Below are positions 19,116-27,173 of a stretch of 41,245 nucleotides of DNA, one piece after another. Origin of the DNA: a virus. The stretch lies in the IMG/VR virus record IMGVR_UViG_3300037963_002566, positions 1 to 41,245 of that record. The stretch is one strand, 5' to 3'. The notes under the pieces were generated by a model, which saw nothing but the letters and a program-made list of their open reading frames with translations, did not search any database and had not been told where the DNA came from. Position 1 is the first letter of the stretch. Each line of letters begins with the position of its first letter. The translations under genes and the position numbers were made by a program.

Positions 19116-19795
19116 TATCTATTTGTGGTTTCAGCAACACCGTACTGCATTAATACATCATCTCTCAACCTCACCCCAATCATCCTGGCAATCTCACCCA
19201 CCAACTCGGTCAAGTAATGGTCTGGCAACTCAAAGTCTGTAGAGTTGACTGTATCCTCAATGGCAAAACCATCAGAAATTTCGTTGACACTGTAAAGCGG
19301 GGCTTCAGGATATCTGTAGTATGTAACCTCAGCTTCCACGCCCTCTGGAAATACATCAATGGTATTTGAGCCGACCAAGGCTACAGGAAATTCTTCAGTT
19401 GGAGCTGAGAGATTGCTGTTCAACACCCTTCTCAACTTTTCAGCATCATATATGATTTCAACAGAAACGCCCGCATCTTCTGTGTGCATACTGATAATTC
19501 TAGACAAATTATCTGGCTTCCCTGCAAGCACACCATCTATCTCCGTCAATAAGCTTGTTTCTATAAAGTAAGAGAGATCCTCCTCCACCATCTTGTAAGC
19601 CGACTTGTCCCTCCCAGCATCGCTACCAGACCTCCTTAAGCGAGTAGCTAACTTCAGCTCGTTGAACATCTCGTTGTAGACATTCATCTGAGCGGCTTCT
19701 GCGAGCGTATTAAACACTGCTGGGGTTACAAAACCCTTTTGATCTTTGTTGCACAGATCACGTACAATGCTGTATACAACTCCTACTTTAACCAT
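19115..19795 (-). CDS. Head-tail adaptor / ring-like protein (226 aa)
   Basis: I use the ATG at 19795 rather than an in-frame TTG at 19810, because the TTG lies in the promoter-like TATATTTA box. The N-terminal half has VYSIVRDLCNKDQKGFVTPA and EAAQMNVYNEMFNELK. The C-terminal half has EVTYYRYPEAPLYSV followed by TDFELPDHYLTELVGEIARM. The 'YYR.P..P' strand followed by 'fELPdh....li..ia' is a pattern I associate with connector proteins in Bacteroidetes podoviruses. Its position after a strong terminator and before the second ring gene makes it the first gene of a neck/tail operon. Not an enzyme by any motif I can see. Confidence 0.6.
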   Translation of the reverse strand: MVKVGVVYSIVRDLCNKDQKGFVTPAVFNTLAEAAQMNVYNEMFNELKLATRLRRSGSDAGRDKSAYKMVEEDLSYFIETSLLTEIDGVLAGKPDNLSRIISMHTEDAGVSVEIIYDAEKLRRVLNSNLSAPTEEFPVALVGSNTIDVFPEGVEAEVTYYRYPEAPLYSVNEISDGFAIEDTVNSTDFELPDHYLTELVGEIARMIGVRLRDDVLMQYGVAETTNR

Positions 19796-19799
19796 GCTG

Positions 19800-19807
19800 T
19801 AAATATA
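19800..19807 (-). promoter_or_regulatory. Variant TATATTTA box before neck operon
   Basis: TATATTTA on the minus strand, one base different from the recurrent TATATTTG, followed by CAGC and the ATG at 19795. It directly follows a terminator hairpin, as expected for a new transcription unit. Confidence 0.45.
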
Positions 19808-19810
19808 CAA

Positions 19811-19840
19811 ACAAAAAAAAAGGCCCCTTCGGGCCTTTCT
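19811..19840 (-). terminator. Rho-independent terminator
   Basis: Perfect 8-bp stem AAAGGCCC / GGGCCTTT around a GAAG loop, followed on the minus strand by a run of nine T. It comes right after the stop of the 280-residue gene (19842). The other strand also has a T-rich tail, so it might work in both directions. Confidence 0.85.
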
Positions 19841-19841
19841 T

Positions 19842-20684
19842 TTATCCTAGTCGATCTAATCGCTCCTCTAGGTTGGATAGCGTAGCAGCTCCTTTCTCTG
19901 TAAGACAGAACCTAGTCATGACATCAATCGGATCTTGACCCACAGGGACAGAGACAATCAAGTTATTGCTGTCAAACCAAAATACACCGTTGCTTTTAAC
20001 ATTGATGATTTGGTATTCCTTGGCTTGTTGCACTGTGCTCCGAGCCATGACCTGAGGAGAATCAAAGGATTGCAAGAAGTCCTGAGTCTTTCTTTTTGCA
20101 ATGTTCAGCAGATTGTAACGAATCTCTGATACAGGAGCATTAATGTTCACCCCAAAGTAGATAGCCACAGGCAACAAGTCGTTGATGTCTGTGTCACGAA
20201 CCTTAGCAATCGCATCCGTGAGCAAGAACTCCTTCTGAAGCTCTTGTTCCGCATCACGACGCTTGTTTACCTCTTTGAATACAGGCCCGTTCTGAGGGTG
20301 AATCTCTAGAAACTTACGCAGATTCGGCTTCTCCTTAGGAACAAAAAGCCTTCCATTTCTAAACGCAACTGACTGCTTTACAGCATTTTCGCTTTGCTCA
20401 TCCACGTAGATAGATGGCTCGTTAGGGCAGTAGCGAATCTCACGAACAGTATCGTTGGCTTCGTCATATACAGTCACACCCTTTTGAGGGAGCATGTATA
20501 CAACACCACCCCCTTTGTTGATTTTGTATTCCTTGTTTTCGTTGACGACCTCTTTGCGCTTGATAGTTCGCTTCTTGGTCTTCACTGGGGGTTCAACGGC
20601 AGGCATAGCAGGTTGTGCGTTTGCCACTGTCTCGGCCTTTTTAGGGCGGCCTGGGGCCCGTCTTTTTGTAGCTTGTTCAGCCAT
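19842..20684 (-). CDS. Virion-associated protein with basic, AT-hook-like N-terminus (280 aa)
   Basis: The first 50 residues are Lys/Arg/Pro/Ala-rich with RAPGRPKK, an AT-hook-like core (GRP flanked by basic residues), followed by TKKRTIKRKEV. The rest is a folded alpha/beta region (YKINKGGGVVYMLPQKGVTV, NGPVFKEVNKRRDAEQELQK) and a C-terminal part ending ATLSNLEERLDRLG. It lies between the lectin-like gene and the neck operon and is closed off by a strong terminator. The basic tail suggests DNA contact inside the head or neck. I do not recognise the family; a head-completion role is only a positional guess. Confidence 0.55.
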   Translation of the reverse strand: MAEQATKRRAPGRPKKAETVANAQPAMPAVEPPVKTKKRTIKRKEVVNENKEYKINKGGGVVYMLPQKGVTVYDEANDTVREIRYCPNEPSIYVDEQSENAVKQSVAFRNGRLFVPKEKPNLRKFLEIHPQNGPVFKEVNKRRDAEQELQKEFLLTDAIAKVRDTDINDLLPVAIYFGVNINAPVSEIRYNLLNIAKRKTQDFLQSFDSPQVMARSTVQQAKEYQIINVKSNGVFWFDSNNLIVSVPVGQDPIDVMTRFCLTEKGAATLSNLEERLDRLG

Positions 20685-20695
20685 GATTAAATGAA

Positions 20696-21937
20696 TTAAA
20701 GTGTATATAAATTAAACAAATCCTTTGCTAAGGTAGAAGCGGCGTTGCTTCCAATGTCGCTCTCTATAATCCCAAACCTAGCGAGCTGACCTTTGAAGAC
20801 GCCGCCAGTTAACTCGTTAGTAGTTCCTAGTCTTTCAATCAACAAGTTCCCGTCCGTCTGTCCTGGGGCATTGGGTCTGCCGCCCGTTGAAGCTGGTATG
20901 ACGGATATAATCTCTCCCGTCTCATCATGAAGAATCATATTAGAAACTGCATCGCGACGTATGATAAACACAGAGCAAGGGTTGTATCCCTCAGGCCTAT
21001 TGACTCCATCTCCAATCAAAAGAGATGACGTATTCGATTTAGCGATCGCTCCAAACTTTCCGTCGTGGCGTATATTAAATGTGCTGTTTGATATAGAACA
21101 CCTAGTTACCACGCCATCTTCAAAAAACATCCCTGAAAAACCAACAGTCTCCCCGTCAGCATCCCCATACAGAGGGCCAAAGCCCTGTGAAGTATTAAAG
21201 GTGCCCACTACAGCATATATGGTGTAATCGTTTACAACTGTTAAGGCGGGAACTTCAAAGTATTCATCGAGTCCAACCAGAACCGCGTCTTTAGAAAAGT
21301 TGTTTTGATTGGCTGCATCAACCATAGATGGTGTAGTGCCGCCGCCTGGATTTATGTTGTATGTGCCTCCACCCGTGCCAGAGTTTGTCCAAGTGGTGAT
21401 TGTATCCCCGTTAGAGAAGCCAGAGATAGCCTCGTGATTGTAATCTACTACAGGTAGGTTCCCCTGGAAGTTGATACCTGCAATAGAGTTCTGGAACTTT
21501 TGCTCCTGTGTTCCCTGGCTAATCTCTCCGCTGACCGTATCGACAGCCAACGTAGGAACAATGGGGGACAAGGATTCCTTTTCTTGCACGAACTGAGCGA
21601 ACGTAGAGTTCTTGTTGACCGTGTCAAACCTCATCACATTCTTCTTAGACTCAGAAGAAATAAAGTTTAAGATGCTCTCCATCAGCGCTGCCTCTTCACC
21701 TTCAGCACACCCTACCTCTACAGTGGTCTTTGGTATGGACTCACCAGGGTTCAAGAAAGATGACTCGAAAGCAGACGACTGGTTGAATGTAATGACAAGG
21801 CCTTGGGGCTTAGTTGTCATGTACGCCAAGTTGTCGGCTGGGATAGAGATCGTAGATATACCTACACCTGTGTTTGATGTGGTAGCTCCAGATCCGATAT
21901 CATCTGCTTCCCTTCTGAATAAGAAAAACTTTCTCAT
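20696..21937 (-). CDS. Lectin-like virion protein with shared N-terminal domain (413 aa)
   Basis: I start at the ATG at 21937, which overlaps the upstream stop as TGATG; an upstream TTG is less likely. Residues 1-115 (MRKFFLFRREADD..., LVITFNQSSAF) are a divergent copy of the domain found alone in the two ~105-residue neighbours. From about residue 150 there is a concanavalin/LamG-like region: PVVDYNHEAISGFSNGD, VLVGLDEYFEVPAL, DYTIYAVVGTFN, then GGVFKGQLARFGIIESD near the end. Such domains often bind glycans. The protein is probably a surface-exposed head or neck spike, but substrate and location are inferred. Confidence 0.6.
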   Translation of the reverse strand: MRKFFLFRREADDIGSGATTSNTGVGISTISIPADNLAYMTTKPQGLVITFNQSSAFESSFLNPGESIPKTTVEVGCAEGEEAALMESILNFISSESKKNVMRFDTVNKNSTFAQFVQEKESLSPIVPTLAVDTVSGEISQGTQEQKFQNSIAGINFQGNLPVVDYNHEAISGFSNGDTITTWTNSGTGGGTYNINPGGGTTPSMVDAANQNNFSKDAVLVGLDEYFEVPALTVVNDYTIYAVVGTFNTSQGFGPLYGDADGETVGFSGMFFEDGVVTRCSISNSTFNIRHDGKFGAIAKSNTSSLLIGDGVNRPEGYNPCSVFIIRRDAVSNMILHDETGEIISVIPASTGGRPNAPGQTDGNLLIERLGTTNELTGGVFKGQLARFGIIESDIGSNAASTLAKDLFNLYTL

Positions 21938-22254
21938 CAAGCATCAAGTGTTATCGTGCAACTGGTGATGTTTGCGTTCAAGAAAGAACTATCCACATCG
22001 TCACACACCACGATTACAGAATCCTTTCCTAGTGCTATCTCCTTGCCTATTGCTGTCATCACCTCTTTCTCCTTGTCAGCAGTAATGGCTAGCGTCGCTA
22101 TATCTACGCTGCCTGCCTGACCATCACCCAAAGACCCTGGAGTAAACTTCAATATCACTACCCCGTTTGAAGCACATGTGACGGACTGCAGTCGTGATGC
22201 TGGGAACATAGCTGCATCGTCAGCATCATCTATGAATAGTAGAAATTTTTCCAT
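21937..22254 (-). CDS. Stand-alone copy of repeated head/neck domain (105 aa)
   Basis: The protein MEKFLLFIDDADDAAMFPAS... shares its layout with the 106-residue product at 23267-23587: the start MEK(F/Y)L.F, a SDA/DDA turn, Pro before a short helix, a VILKF strand, an ATLAITADKEKEV strand-helix and GKDSVIVVCDD near the end. A TATATTTG box lies 15 bases upstream of the ATG, after a terminator, so it heads a transcription unit. It ends with TGATG overlap into the lectin-like gene, which carries another copy of the domain. No enzyme motif; structural role assumed. Confidence 0.6.
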   Translation of the reverse strand: MEKFLLFIDDADDAAMFPASRLQSVTCASNGVVILKFTPGSLGDGQAGSVDIATLAITADKEKEVMTAIGKEIALGKDSVIVVCDDVDSSFLNANITSCTITLDA

Positions 22255-22269
22255 TGTATTTAAGTGCTA

Positions 22270-22277
22270 CAAATATA
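22270..22277 (-). promoter_or_regulatory. TATATTTG box after terminator
   Basis: Exact TATATTTG on the minus strand, 15 bases before the ATG at 22254 and just downstream of the hairpin at 22281-22311. The terminator-then-box order supports a promoter reading. Confidence 0.6.
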
Positions 22278-22280
22278 AGG

Positions 22281-22311
22281 CAAAAGAAAAAGGCCCCCGA
22301 AGGAGCCCTTT
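22281..22311 (-). terminator. Rho-independent terminator with TTCG loop
   Basis: Stem of about 10 pairs (two G-T) between AAAGGGCTCC and GGGGCCTTT-type arms around a TTCG tetraloop, followed on the minus strand by TTTTTCTTTT. It lies 19 bases after the stop of the 308-residue gene. Confidence 0.85.
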
Positions 22312-22329
22312 CTGTTCGAGTTAAACCTA

Positions 22330-23256
22330 TTAGCTGATGTCGTTCAGGTTAACTGTAGGAGCACCAAACAATCTAAGAATAAACTTACCCGCATCGTAAG
22401 TCCCAGTAGTGCCTTGGGCGTTCCCTGTTGATAGATATACAAAGTGATTGTTCAACCCTGCAAAAGTCTGTGCTACACCTTCGGCGCTTCTAATTACGTC
22501 TCCTTTAGAAATGGCATTTCCAGCAATTAGCAAATTGTCACCACTGACGGCTTCATCTGTAGTTAGGTCGTCGGTAGTAGCAATTATATCAAGATCTGTG
22601 GTAGTTCCAGCACCACCAGGCGTTTCGACGCAGATAATCTCAGCCCCGTACACAACGCCATTTTTTGCTTCAGTTATTTTGGTGATAGAAGCATTGGCAG
22701 TAGCAGAACCCTTACCAATAACCTTGGCGGCGGTTGATGCGTTTGTAAGCGCCAAAGCCTGCATGTCAAAAAAGATTGTAGTGATTACCTCACCGTTGAT
22801 CATACCAACCGAACCAGTATTAAATGAATACGTACCAGTGTCAAATCCATCTCCTGGGTCCGTTGGTACTCCATCCGAACCTTCGCTCACCAAAAAGGTG
22901 GTTGGTCTTTGGAAGAGAAGAGGTATTACAAAACCGTCATTAAGGGAAGAGATCTCTTGGATCTTAGGAGTTAGATAATCTCCCGTGAAGTTGTCGGCAA
23001 CAACAACTGTGGATTCCTTTGAAAAGTTGATTGCATTTACAATCTCCTCGATAACCAACTTTGGGTCATCGCCAGTCGTCGATCTCGTCAACGTAATATC
23101 CAGAGTATCTGAATCATGACCTTCTCTAAAGTACATGATCAAGTTACTTGTACTTGTAACCTCCATGCCAAGAAAGCCCGAAACAGGGCAGCTTACAGCC
23201 GCAGCAACACTATCAGTTGTTGGGTTGAAGTAAAGGTGTTTTTTACTAGTGTCCAT
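22330..23256 (-). CDS. Virion protein with repeated N-terminal domain and Gly/Thr-rich C-terminal half (308 aa)
   Basis: The N-terminus MDTSKKHLYFNPTTDSVAAA, then LIMYFREG, DTLDITLTRS and KESTVVVADNFTGDYL is another copy of the ~105-residue domain shared with its neighbours. The second part is beta-rich and low in charge: TYSFNTGSVGMINGEVITT, ATANASITKITEAKNGV, TTTDLDIIATTDD and NHFVYLSTGNAQGTTGTYD. That composition is usual in decoration and head-fibre proteins. The gene starts 10 bases after the 106-residue paralogue and is followed by a strong terminator. I infer a surface structural role. Confidence 0.6.
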   Translation of the reverse strand: MDTSKKHLYFNPTTDSVAAAVSCPVSGFLGMEVTSTSNLIMYFREGHDSDTLDITLTRSTTGDDPKLVIEEIVNAINFSKESTVVVADNFTGDYLTPKIQEISSLNDGFVIPLLFQRPTTFLVSEGSDGVPTDPGDGFDTGTYSFNTGSVGMINGEVITTIFFDMQALALTNASTAAKVIGKGSATANASITKITEAKNGVVYGAEIICVETPGGAGTTTDLDIIATTDDLTTDEAVSGDNLLIAGNAISKGDVIRSAEGVAQTFAGLNNHFVYLSTGNAQGTTGTYDAGKFILRLFGAPTVNLNDIS

Positions 23257-23266
23257 GATAATGTGT

Positions 23267-23587
23267 TTAACCGATGGCGAGGTTAGTCACCGCAGTAATG
23301 TCGGGGTGAATAAATTCATTGTTTAATTCATCGGCGACAACAATCAAAGGATCTTTGCCTTTTCTAATCGCGTCTGAAATCGCCTCTTTCACCTCTCTCC
23401 CCTTGTCGTGGGTGATCGTAAGGAGAGGGGCAATGAAAGAACCAATATTGTCTCGAAGATCTTGAAACTCAAGGTCTAGGGTGTCTCCGCCTGCGTTGAT
23501 GTTAGAAATCTCCATTTTCCTCAAAAGGCTGACAGGAAGAGCCATTGCATCACTTGTGCTTTTTGCAAAGTATAAATATTTTTCCAT
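23267..23587 (-). CDS. Stand-alone copy of repeated head/neck domain (106 aa)
   Basis: MEKYLYFAKSTSDAMALPVS opens the protein, followed by LDLEFQDLRD, APLLTITHDKGREVKEAI and GKDPLIVVADELNNEFI. The same order of elements is seen in the proteins starting at 22254 and 23256 and, more weakly, 21937. It follows the terminator at 23642-23668, but I find no TATATTTG box in the ~60 bases before it; that gap does contain a short TGAGG/CCTCA inverted repeat. Probably a small virion or neck component; no known family recognised. Confidence 0.6.
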   Translation of the reverse strand: MEKYLYFAKSTSDAMALPVSLLRKMEISNINAGGDTLDLEFQDLRDNIGSFIAPLLTITHDKGREVKEAISDAIRKGKDPLIVVADELNNEFIHPDITAVTNLAIG

Positions 23588-23641
23588 CTTAGTTATTTCT
23601 TATAGCTGAGGCTTGTCCTCACCTAACTGTTAATGTGAAAG

Positions 23642-23668
23642 TAAAAAGCAGGAGGCCGAAGCCCCCTG
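23642..23668 (-). terminator. Rho-independent terminator with TTCG loop
   Basis: Eight-pair stem CAGGGGGC / GCCTCCTG (one G-T) around TTCG, followed by CTTTTTAC on the minus strand. It follows the stop of the 159-residue gene and ends the capsid unit. Confidence 0.8.
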
Positions 23669-23672
23669 TTTC

Positions 23673-24152
23673 TTAAATCAGGTGAGTGAACAAAAAGTTT
23701 AGCTCAATCTCATTGTCGCCGCTAACTGTTTCGTTAGCGCAAAGTGTAGTAAAGAAAATTGTTCTGTCAGAATCAGTGTATCCTGAAGCAGCAACAGGAC
23801 CAGAAAGATCATTCGTTGTAGCGGCTGAATCTGCGGTGAGAGAGTTAGCGCCTTCTAGACCTCTCAAGAGAAAGTAAACTGCGTTGGCAGGAATAGCTGT
23901 TCCGCCATCAAGGAAACCGTCAGCGTTTTTAGCAATCTGATTTCCAGATGAGTCAGTTCCAATCTCAAAGCCAATATCACCAGATCCACCAATAGTAACA
24001 TTACCTATAAACCTGCAGATAACATCATTCAAGATAGTCCCAGCTGGTTGTTGAACCTCAATGACAACTTCGCTGCCTTGAACAAAGGCATCCTTTACAA
24101 CAACTCTTCTTGCAGCCGTAACAGCTCCAGACCCGTATTTATATGTAGCCAT
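23673..24152 (-). CDS. Putative capsid decoration / minor head protein (159 aa)
   Basis: I start at the ATG at 24152. A longer frame extends upstream but would have to read through the hairpin after the capsid gene. The product, MATYKYGSGAVTAARRVVVK and onward, is beta-rich with Gly turns (NVTIGGSGDIGFEIGTD), a helix YFLLRGLEGAN and a C-terminal strand NEIELNFLFTHLI. It is the first gene after the major capsid protein and is likely abundant, as its strong terminator suggests. Small beta-rich proteins here are commonly head decoration or stabilising proteins; that role is inferred. Confidence 0.6.
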   Translation of the reverse strand: MATYKYGSGAVTAARRVVVKDAFVQGSEVVIEVQQPAGTILNDVICRFIGNVTIGGSGDIGFEIGTDSSGNQIAKNADGFLDGGTAIPANAVYFLLRGLEGANSLTADSAATTNDLSGPVAASGYTDSDRTIFFTTLCANETVSGDNEIELNFLFTHLI

Positions 24153-24174
24153 GATAGTTGTTTTTATGAAGCTA

Positions 24175-24198
24175 GGGGAAGGGCCGAAGCCCCTCCCT
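24175..24198 (-). terminator. Hairpin after major capsid gene, without T tract
   Basis: A stem of nine to ten pairs (GGGAGGGGC / GCCCTTCCC, one G-T) around TTCG, located 19 bases past the capsid stop. No T run follows on the minus strand, so it may be a partial attenuator or a 3'-end stabiliser, not a full terminator. Confidence 0.6.
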
Positions 24199-24216
24199 TT
24201 CACTTCAGGTTAATTA

Positions 24217-25641
24217 TTATCCTGTGATGATAACGTGCTGGTTAGCAGCACGAGTCACCAAAGCAACTTCAGAGCGGTAGTGGAACGTAGCAACGTCCTT
24301 ACCAGTATCACCGTTGTTTGCGTGACCCAAGACACCACCACCAGTTACCCAGTGCTCCATCTCACGAGAGTAGCCGTTAGCCTCCTTGTAGTACATAGCG
24401 AGGGCTGGGGCCTTCGCTCCGCTACGTGGATCAGCAACCTGAGCCAGAGGAACCATAGCACCCTGGAACTTGTTAGACGCACCCAAGAGGGTAGGATCGT
24501 TCAAGAGCTTCCAATCGTGCTTGTGGAAAGTGTAGCCACCGCGAGTAAAGGACTTAAAGCCCAACTTGACAGCCATGTCAGCATCGTTGTTAAACGCACC
24601 GAACTGACCAGCCAAGCCTGCAGTCACACCAGTAGCAATACCAGACGCCAACATGTCGTCGATAGCGAGGTCTTGCTTTCTGTTCAAGTACATAGCGTAC
24701 TCAGAAGGCGCACCCTGCTTATCCAACTCCAAGATGATGTCATCAAACTCAGCAAAGCTATCCAAGGGGTTAGCGTTAGCATTAGAAATAACAATACCTC
24801 TAGAGTTCACAGCAGTGAAGTAACCCTCAGATCCAGCAGCCTCTGTCGTGCCGAGCTTTGCGTTTGCAGCAATAGCATCAGCAGTGCCGTCAGCTGATCC
24901 GTCTCTGATCTCAGAGAAGAGCATCATCATTTCACGACGATCTTCAAAGCGCTTACGAGCCTCTTGCTCACCGTACATGAACCAACGGAACTCACCGCCT
25001 CCGACATCAACCCAACCGATGTTGGTGGCCTGTGAGCCACTAACCTCATAGCGATCCTTAACGATCATGAATGGGTTTCTGTACTTGATAACGTCAGCCT
25101 CAGTAAAGTGGCTTGGCTGATTGGTTCCCTGACCGTACAGGTTGCCAATCAAAATCAAAGTACCACCACCAGATCTGTTAACCAAGGTGTCATCATTAGC
25201 AGCAGCTTCACCGTCAAGACGAGCCAACACAACGCTTGTGCCTGCAGTTCTGGTCTTAACAATGAGACGAGCTCCTGTGACAGAATCCATGACAACGTCG
25301 TTGGGATACAGTCCCTCATCGTCGGTAGCACTAGCTCCGTCGATTGCATTGTCATCAAGAGTGATTACATCAGATCCAATAGAAGCATCGGCGTAAGCAA
25401 AGGTCTTGTGACGTCTGCCTACCTCGTAGTAGTTCACCTGATCGTTTGTGCCTCCGCTTTGAATTGCACCAGTCATTTTCAAGAAACCAGTAATACCTTG
25501 GTCTCCGTAGCTCTCAACAAGCTCAGGAATGACAAAATCCTTGTTTGTTTGCAGCAGTTCGTCAACAGAAACATAGTTTTCTGGACTCAGCCGAATATCA
25601 TTTGCAGCCTTATCTGTAGCTGCACCAGCAATAGTAGCCAT
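24217..25641 (-). CDS. Major capsid protein (474 aa)
   Basis: The protein is the expected size for an HK97-fold major capsid protein and follows the scaffold gene directly. Signatures include an N-terminal arm (SPENYVSVDELLQTNKDFVI), FRWFMYGEQEARKRFEDRRE near residue 225, then GGYTFHKHDWKLLNDPTLLG and YYKEANGYSREMEHWVTGGG near the C-terminus. The last two resemble, from memory, capsid proteins of crAss-like and related Bacteroidetes podoviruses. Codon choice is visibly C/G-richer than in many neighbours, as expected for a highly expressed gene. The ATG at 25641 is 13 bases after the scaffold stop. Confident as the capsid protein by size, position and sequence style. Confidence 0.85.
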   Translation of the reverse strand: MATIAGAATDKAANDIRLSPENYVSVDELLQTNKDFVIPELVESYGDQGITGFLKMTGAIQSGGTNDQVNYYEVGRRHKTFAYADASIGSDVITLDDNAIDGASATDDEGLYPNDVVMDSVTGARLIVKTRTAGTSVVLARLDGEAAANDDTLVNRSGGGTLILIGNLYGQGTNQPSHFTEADVIKYRNPFMIVKDRYEVSGSQATNIGWVDVGGGEFRWFMYGEQEARKRFEDRREMMMLFSEIRDGSADGTADAIAANAKLGTTEAAGSEGYFTAVNSRGIVISNANANPLDSFAEFDDIILELDKQGAPSEYAMYLNRKQDLAIDDMLASGIATGVTAGLAGQFGAFNNDADMAVKLGFKSFTRGGYTFHKHDWKLLNDPTLLGASNKFQGAMVPLAQVADPRSGAKAPALAMYYKEANGYSREMEHWVTGGGVLGHANNGDTGKDVATFHYRSEVALVTRAANQHVIITG

Positions 25642-25654
25642 AGCTATTTAGTTT

Positions 25655-26761
25655 TTAGATTTTAAAAGTCAGTTTGTTGGACTGTTTAGAAGCCAATCTT
25701 TTCAGCTGATCAGCCAACGCACTAGTTTGATTAACCCCCGTCTCCGTAGGTGTCTGAGCCTGGACATTGGCTGCTTTGTTCACCAGAGTCTTTTGACCAT
25801 CACCGAGGCCTTGCTTGTAAGCCGAAGCTACAATGGCATCAATGTTGTCAATGACGGCTCTGTGAGAAGAAAGCGAGTCATAGTCCCAGCTACCGTCCTC
25901 GCGGATGTAGGGATCGAAGTACTCGTCAAGACGAGCATTCTTTTGTTTGAGTTGTGACTTGTATGCGTCATCCAGGCCAAACGTAAAGCTCTTATCACCG
26001 CCCAGGTCGAACTCCAACCCAGTCATCTGATCAACTTCGCTTGACATCTTAGACACCCATGCCTCGTCAACGATAGGCTCAGGCTCTGCACTCTTTTGAA
26101 CCTCTGGCGCCTTGTAACTAGACCGAAGCTCCTCGATCTTTTGTCTGGCGTTCTGAGCATCAACTTTGAGCTGAACTTGGGCCAAGCGAACCTCTTCGTC
26201 AGTATTGACGTCGGGGTTCATTTTGTATTTGCTCCCAATAAGCACATTGATCTCATCAGGAGAGAGGCTGGGGTACTCACTTGCCATGCTCACACGAATA
26301 GCCGTTGTATCATCCATCTCGGAAGGGTTCAACGACTGGTAAGCAAACCAGTCTTGTGGGGACCTGCCAGTCTCTTCTACGAAACGAGCAATGGTTTCAA
26401 TGCGCTCATCAAGAGCTTTTTGTTGCGGAGTGCTGAAGTCATCAAACGAGTTGAACTCCCTACCGAGCCTCTCGCTCATGTATGAAAGAACAGCTTGCTC
26501 GTAATCAGATTCAGAGATCTCCTGTGTTTCTTCTTGTGCTACAGGTTCGGCCTCTACTTGTGGTGAGGCCTCCACCTGTGGGGTTTCCTGCACCTCAGCT
26601 TCAGGCTCAGGTGTAGGTTCTGGCTGAGCTTCTGCTTGAGGCTCAGGTTGTGATTCAGGCTGGGGAGTAGACTCCTCAGCTTGCTGATTCATAGATGCAG
26701 CAAGGTCCTCAGGGTTACTGAAGACCTTCATGCCTGCAATTTCGGTAGGCTTATTATCCAT
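25655..26761 (-). CDS. Scaffolding protein (368 aa)
   Basis: After a short start (MDNKPTEIAGMKVF) there is a long Pro/Glu/Gln/Ala-rich disordered stretch (about residues 30-85), followed by charged helices (DYEQAVLSYMSERLGREFNS, AQVQLKVDAQNARQKIEELR) and a basic C-terminus with LADQLKRLASKQSNKLTFKI. A disordered acidic front, helical middle and basic capsid-binding tail, immediately before the capsid gene, is the usual form of phage scaffolds. It drives procapsid assembly and is then removed. No protease gene is obvious next to it. Confidence 0.75.
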   Translation of the reverse strand: MDNKPTEIAGMKVFSNPEDLAASMNQQAEESTPQPESQPEPQAEAQPEPTPEPEAEVQETPQVEASPQVEAEPVAQEETQEISESDYEQAVLSYMSERLGREFNSFDDFSTPQQKALDERIETIARFVEETGRSPQDWFAYQSLNPSEMDDTTAIRVSMASEYPSLSPDEINVLIGSKYKMNPDVNTDEEVRLAQVQLKVDAQNARQKIEELRSSYKAPEVQKSAEPEPIVDEAWVSKMSSEVDQMTGLEFDLGGDKSFTFGLDDAYKSQLKQKNARLDEYFDPYIREDGSWDYDSLSSHRAVIDNIDAIVASAYKQGLGDGQKTLVNKAANVQAQTPTETGVNQTSALADQLKRLASKQSNKLTFKI

Positions 26762-26785
26762 TATATTTAATTAGTTGTTTTCAAT

Positions 26786-27163
26786 TTATCCAGCATAGGC
26801 GAAGCCAGTAAAGGTGCCGTCGCTCTTCAGGCTATCAAACTTTCCGTAGATTGTTTGGCCTGCAATCATAGGGAAGTGAGATTCTTCAGTCGCAACCCTT
26901 TGATAAAAACCTGTTGGGTCCCCACTAGCAGCAGCCTCATCAGCATAGGCAGCACCAGTGTTAGGATCTATATACTTAACCACATCGCTAGCGCTTGCAG
27001 CATCAATGTTTACATACTCTCTAATGGCACCCCCCTTAACCTTTACAGTGCCTGCTGCAGTGCATGTAATAGAAAAAAACTTTCCATTATCAGGCGATGC
27101 AAAAGTTGTTGCGCTAGTGCCAATAATGTAAATGTTAGACGGGAGTTGATTGTGTAAGTTCAT
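26786..27163 (-). CDS. Small beta-rich virion protein (125 aa)
   Basis: MNLHNQLPSNIYIIGTSATT begins a compact beta-rich protein with GKFFSITCTAAGTVKVKGG and a C-terminal QTIYGKFDSLKSDGTFTGFA. It contains no helix-rich region, signal peptide or catalytic motif. It lies between two paralogous decoration-type genes and the scaffold, within the unit that begins at the TATATTTG box at 27997. Such proteins are commonly capsid decorations or minor head fibres. Function not recognised beyond that. Confidence 0.55.
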   Translation of the reverse strand: MNLHNQLPSNIYIIGTSATTFASPDNGKFFSITCTAAGTVKVKGGAIREYVNIDAASASDVVKYIDPNTGAAYADEAAASGDPTGFYQRVATEESHFPMIAGQTIYGKFDSLKSDGTFTGFAYAG

Positions 27164-27173
27164 GTCTTAGTTA

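Noticed and set aside
24235-24897. Plus-strand open frame of 220 codons opposite the major capsid protein
   Set aside because: Low-complexity Ser/Thr/Val translation with no family resemblance; the capsid gene on the other strand explains the sequence.
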